A DNA stretch of 5,834 nt from Candidatus Woesearchaeota archaeon (GTDB lineage Archaea > Nanobdellota > Nanobdellia > Woesearchaeales > JACPBV01): NCBI GenBank assembly GCA_019323195.1, contig JAHWHQ010000007.1, positions 1 through 5,834 on the forward strand, in the 5' to 3' direction. Shown in pieces: positions 4,285-5,834 of this stretch. Positions within the stretch are counted from its first letter, which is position 1, and the number at the start of each line of letters is the position of its first letter. Position numbers and translations under genes: made by a program. The notes under the pieces were generated by a model that was not told the DNA's origin, searched no databases, and worked only from the letters and a program-made list of their open reading frames with translations.

Positions 4285-4334
4285 AGCACAAAGAGTCCTT
4301 TTCTTGTTTAAAAATGTTTCTGGATAATCTGCAG
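4282..4334 (-). promoter_or_regulatory. Shared promoter repeat, copy 2 (BRO)
   Basis: 51 of 53 bases match 3110-3162. On the minus strand TTTTTAAAC (4306-4314) is the TATA box for the leader ORF and BRO. The right end (ATAATCTGCAG) runs almost directly into a B 3' remnant; AATCTGCA also occurs at this point within B of copy 4, a possible recombination joint. Confidence 0.65.
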
Positions 4335-4340
4335 CAGTAT

Positions 4341-4366
4341 GCACAGGCTGTCCTGTGATAAGATAG
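4341..4366 (+). repeat. A/B unit remnant (3' end of B)
   Basis: GCACAGGCTGTCCTGTGATA followed by AGATAG differs by one base from the end of B in copy 4 (5256-5281), including the unusual T-G-W variant. It faces the terminator and stop of tumA. Confidence 0.65.
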
Positions 4367-4506
4367 CCCAATCATTATGTTAAAGAAAAAGAAAACACTC
4401 AACCAGCAGCCAATTCAGGCATTCTTATCGGCTCATCCATGAAAGGGACCTTTCCCCTGTCCTTATCCCTTAATTTTATGATCCCAAAACCTTCCAGAAG
4501 CTTTAT
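4348..4506. repeat. 159-bp direct repeat, copy 2 (tumA tail block)
   Basis: Partner of 3235-3393. Here it is continuous with the complete tumA gene, so this is the likely source copy. Confidence 0.85.
4381..4398 (-). terminator. T-rich terminator after tumA
   Basis: On the minus strand, T-rich sequence (GTGTTTTCTTTTTCTTTA) directly follows the TGA at 4399-4401. It is the same as the block at 3268-3285 with one change. Confidence 0.45.
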
Positions 4507-4767
4507 GTCCCTGTGGACAGCTTCATATTTCCTATTAAGCTCCTTGGCTAATTGGTATATATTGCTTATGTTATTTCTCTTTATCTTAAGCATCAGCTTT
4601 ATCCTCTCCGGGGAGAACACCTTAGCGAATATCTCCGGTGTCAGGATTATGGTTCTCTCCGCTTTTTTCATATCCAGCCGGGCCTTTCCCTTAAGAACCT
4701 TGTCTGCATAATCCCAGCTTTCATCCATCCTTTCCTTGATATCCGCCACAATCTCGATTTTTACCAT
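4399..4767 (-). CDS. tumA: TumA-type (HVO_A0114 family) winged-helix antitoxin
   Basis: A 122-residue DNA-binding protein. The N-terminal 50 residues (VKIEIVADIKERMDESWDYA, AERTIILTPEIFAKVFS) are typical of the part that precedes the HTH in the HVO_A0114-like family. SPERIKLMLKIKRNNISN leads into the helix-turn-helix IYQLAKELNRKYEAVHRDIK (70-89), then LLEGFGIIKLRDKDRGK as wing. In this family it neutralises the TumE (DUF6516) toxin and represses the operon. It is downstream of the toxin by 10 bases, with AAGGAGG right after the toxin stop and five bases from ATG, a strong coupled ribosome site. A palindrome near the operon promoter is a plausible operator. The last 35 codons are duplicated behind the BRO gene. 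The family call is from motif memory. Confidence 0.7.
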   Translation of the reverse strand: MVKIEIVADIKERMDESWDYADKVLKGKARLDMKKAERTIILTPEIFAKVFSPERIKLMLKIKRNNISNIYQLAKELNRKYEAVHRDIKLLEGFGIIKLRDKDRGKVPFMDEPIRMPELAAG

Positions 4768-4777
4768 TTTGGCCTCC

Positions 4778-5041
4778 TTATATCTTATCCACGATATTCT
4801 TTATTACCCTATCCCCGATTTTCATTATCTCATCCTTAGCATCATCAAATGACATATCAGTCCACTCAACCTTCTTTCTCTTTAAGATGTGTATGTGCGT
4901 GCCTGGCCTGCTTTCATGCATCTGATTGTCAATCCTTGCAATCTGTACCCATTGGTCATCCTTGAAATACAGGTATTGAACCGCAAATTCAAGCCCTTCA
5001 GGAAAATTTTCATCTTTTCCAACCTTAGTCAGTTTTAACAC
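4778..5041 (-). CDS. tumE: TumE-type (DUF6516) toxin
   Basis: 87 residues from GTG 5041. The core fits the TumE toxin family: LEFAVQYLYFKDDQWVQIAR, the RIDN motif (37-40), MHESRPGTHIHI with H42, H49 and H51 as likely catalytic or metal residues, and a helical C-terminus DDAKDEIMKIGDRVIKNIV. The family is found beside HVO_A0114-type antitoxins; the biochemical target cannot be told here. The GTG has AAGGA three bases upstream, and GGAG further back. The same frame stays open upstream (VYEDDFFIGEKIRI) and resembles the missing N-terminal strand of the family. ATG 5073, at leaderless distance from the TATA box, would enter this frame only if a T7 run had one more T. The true N-terminus is therefore uncertain. 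Confidence 0.65.
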   Translation of the reverse strand: MLKLTKVGKDENFPEGLEFAVQYLYFKDDQWVQIARIDNQMHESRPGTHIHILKRKKVEWTDMSFDDAKDEIMKIGDRVIKNIVDKI

Positions 5042-5096
5042 AATCCTTATTTTTTCTCCGATAAAAAAATCATCTTCATATACTATTTCCCTAATA

Positions 5097-5117
5097 ATAT
5101 AACCTCTTAGGTTATAT
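5097..5117. promoter_or_regulatory. Palindromic operator over the tumE promoter
   Basis: ATATAACCT-CTT-AGGTTATAT is a perfect 9-bp inverted repeat. On the minus strand it includes the TATA-like GGTTATATTA, centred about 25 bases before ATG 5073. A related weaker symmetry, AACC-TTAC-GGTT, follows at 5140-5151. Palindromes over the promoter are typical of toxin-antitoxin operons repressed by the antitoxin, here probably TumA. Confidence 0.6.
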
Positions 5118-5130
5118 AGAACACCCCAAG

Positions 5131-5143
5131 TTATATATAAACC
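5131..5143 (+). promoter_or_regulatory. TATA box upstream of repeat copy 4
   Basis: TTATATATAAACC predicts + strand transcription from about 5163, inside copy 4. The mRNA would begin about 20 bases before the ATT of frame B and carry GGAGGT. The element is almost self-complementary, so it might also serve the minus strand. Confidence 0.45.
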
Positions 5144-5154
5144 TTACGGTTTTC

Positions 5155-5281
5155 TCAAAACCTTCCACACAGAAGGAGGTAAAAAATTCTTGATCCAAAT
5201 ATTGAAGAGCCGCTGATAGCAGCGATAATAGAGATAATCCTGTTGCTGTTAATCTGCACAGGCTGGCCTGTGATAAGATAG
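5155..5281 (+). repeat. A/B repeat unit, copy 4 (5' truncated mosaic)
   Basis: Similarity starts at TCAAAACCTTCCACACAGAA, so most of frame A and its start are missing. The first part (TTGATCCAAAT) is of the copy 2 subtype, while AGCCGCTGATAGCAGCG onward is of the copy 1/3 subtype, indicating recombination or gene conversion near 5205. Nine bases (three codons) of the leucine run are deleted in frame. Confidence 0.85.
5186..5281 (+). CDS. Small membrane peptide B, copy 4
   Basis: Open from ATT (5186) to TAG (5279-5281), 31 residues: ILDPNIEEPLIAAIIEII, then LLLLICTGWPVIR. The hydrophobic segment is three residues shorter than in the other copies, and CIDW is replaced by CTGW. Frame A is truncated and has no ATG, so a fusion cannot be made here. 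If translated, B would have to start at ATT with GGAGGT five bases upstream, on an mRNA from the TATA box at 5131-5143. It could equally be a decaying copy. Confidence 0.35.
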   Translation: MLDPNIEEPLIAAIIEIILLLLICTGWPVIR

Positions 5282-5358
5282 ATATCTCCCAGAAAAAGCT
5301 ATTCTTCCAGAGGTAAATCTGTAAAAGAAGCTGTAAGAAAACCCCTTAACAGGCAACA

Positions 5359-5664
5359 CTACCCTTCATAATGGATGTAAACCCCTGCCATTCCTGTTTG
5401 ATCTATTATCCTTCTAATTCCGGATATGAGGGATTGATAAGTCTCTTTCTTTTTTAGTGCATCGATGTAAGAATCCAGCAGCTCCTGACTTACATGGCCT
5501 TTTGCCCTCTGATAAATAAGGCATTTAGCAACAAGATATTTTGTTGCATCATTTTGTTTTTGAAGTAATCGGAGGTTTTTCAGCATAGCTTCCATAAAAC
5601 CCAACGTAATCCTGGGCTCATAAATCAGGACCCCATCATCTATGGTGTCTTTTTCATCGCCCAT
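5359..5664 (-). CDS. Unknown small helical protein U2 (paralogue of U1)
   Basis: A 101-residue protein starting MGDEKDTIDDGVLIYEPRIT. It has helices around LGFMEAMLKNLRLLQKQNDA, TKYLVAKCLIYQRAKG and SQELLDSYIDALKKKETYQS, and a C-terminal extension (SGIRRIIDQTGMAGVYIHYEG) that U1 lacks. There is no known motif, signal or membrane segment. ATG 5664 is chosen because the shared promoter places TTTTTAAAC 25 bases upstream, making the mRNA leaderless. It faces repeat copy 4 across 77 bases without a gene. Presence of two paralogues in the same island, one frameshifted, suggests a function tied to the mobile array, but none can be named. Confidence 0.7.
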   Translation of the reverse strand: MGDEKDTIDDGVLIYEPRITLGFMEAMLKNLRLLQKQNDATKYLVAKCLIYQRAKGHVSQELLDSYIDALKKKETYQSLISGIRRIIDQTGMAGVYIHYEG

Positions 5665-5708
5665 AGCATAGAAATCCCTTTTTTGTTTAAAAATGTTTCT
5701 GGATAATC
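5662..5708 (-). promoter_or_regulatory. Shared promoter repeat, copy 3 (U2)
   Basis: GTTTAAAAATGTTTCTGGAT and flanks match the copies at 3110-3162 and 4282-4334, with a one-base indel and several changes near the ATG. The TATA box is at 5685-5693 (minus strand). Confidence 0.65.
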
Positions 5709-5718
5709 AGTATCTCCG

Positions 5719-5730
5719 CTATTTATAAAA
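5719..5730 (+). promoter_or_regulatory. Strong TATA box before a GC-rich segment
   Basis: CTATTTATAAAA on the + strand predicts a transcript start near 5750-5753. It is back to back with the U2 promoter. Confidence 0.55.
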
Positions 5731-5740
5731 GGAGTGCTTG

Positions 5741-5834
5741 GGGCGTCCTAAGGTCGAAACTCAATCCAAAATTGGAATTCAGCTCGTCGCGGGGGGATGC
5801 CCCATCCGGGGACGCAGAGCCCGCGCCACCAGAA
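5741..5834 (+). other. GC-rich, hairpin-prone segment; possible 5' end of a structured RNA or gene
   Basis: After AT-rich sequence, 5780-5834 becomes strongly GC-rich. GGGG-ATG-CCCC, CCCC-ATCC-GGGG and TCCA-AAAT-TGGA can form hairpins, and GCGTCC (5743-5748) is complementary to GGACGC (5810-5815). In an AT-rich archaeon such islands often mark non-coding RNAs. It does not look like a tRNA, a 16S rRNA start or the conserved SRP helix 8, and the window ends too early to identify it. An alternative is a coding start at ATG 5797 (MPHPGTQSPRHQ...), open to the window end. Confidence 0.35.

Noticed and set aside
5258..5271. ACAGGC-TG-GCCTGT as an operator or recombination site
   Set aside because: The symmetry exists only in copy 4 (copies 1-3 have other bases at this position), so it is probably a chance product of the I-D to T-G change in B.
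1..5281. Integron attC sites or a CRISPR array
   Set aside because: The repeats are about 130-200 bp and coding, carry no clear RYYYAAC/GTTRRRY pairs or long imperfect hairpin, and the spacing is hundreds of bases with genes between; no integrase or cas gene is present.
5750..5834. tRNA, 23S fragment or SRP RNA at the right edge
   Set aside because: There is a CCACCA but no TTC T-loop or cloverleaf spacing. CCTAAGGTCGAAAC only superficially recalls a 23S motif, and the SRP helix 8 motif is absent in the visible part.

Overview
This AT-rich window looks archaeal. Most genes have a TATA-like box (TTTTTAAAC, CTTTATAAAG, CTTTTTAAAT) about 24-27 bases before the start codon, as expected for leaderless archaeal mRNAs, and a few have strong Shine-Dalgarno sites (AAGGAGG before tumA, AGGTGA before the BRO-type gene). 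The proteins are small and mostly accessory: a toxin-antitoxin pair, a BRO/antirepressor protein, a lone winged helix and several unknowns. The lineage cannot be fixed; a DPANN or other uncultivated archaeon is a guess. No ribosomal, tRNA or core metabolic gene is present, so this reads as an accessory island.

The dominant structure is a repeated unit on the + strand: four copies (1-157, 688-890, 2643-2844, 5155-5281) plus two 3'-end remnants (3235-3253, 4341-4366). Each unit holds the end or whole of two overlapping small frames. Frame A (about 42 codons) encodes a soluble peptide. Frame B, in the -1 frame, encodes 31-34 residues dominated by one Ile/Leu-rich membrane segment. At a conserved GGAGGT-AAAAAA site the substitution pattern between copies switches from synonymous in A to partly synonymous in B. 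This suggests a frameshifted fusion, or B starting at an ATT codon.

Between the repeats lie minus-strand cargo genes whose 3' ends face the 3' end of B: a deaminase-fold protein (171-650), a transglutaminase-like protein (980-1573), a frameshifted unknown U1 (2851-3112), a BRO/DinD-like protein followed by a tumA tail fragment (3286-4256), a TumE/TumA-type toxin-antitoxin pair (4399-5041), and U2, a paralogue of U1 (5359-5664). Three cargo units share a nearly identical 47-53 bp leaderless promoter. The section 1743-2736 departs from the pattern. It holds a + strand unknown with cysteines, a minus-strand winged-helix protein and a divergent + strand gene X that runs into repeat copy 3; the X/winged-helix promoter carries a 13-bp inverted repeat.

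The layout suggests a cassette-like array built by recombination between repeats: copy 4 is a mosaic of the two repeat subtypes, a 159-bp block containing the tumA tail is duplicated, and BRO sits between the duplicated ends. The last 115 bases hold a strong + strand TATA box followed by a GC-rich, hairpin-prone stretch, perhaps the 5' part of an unidentified structured RNA or of another gene.
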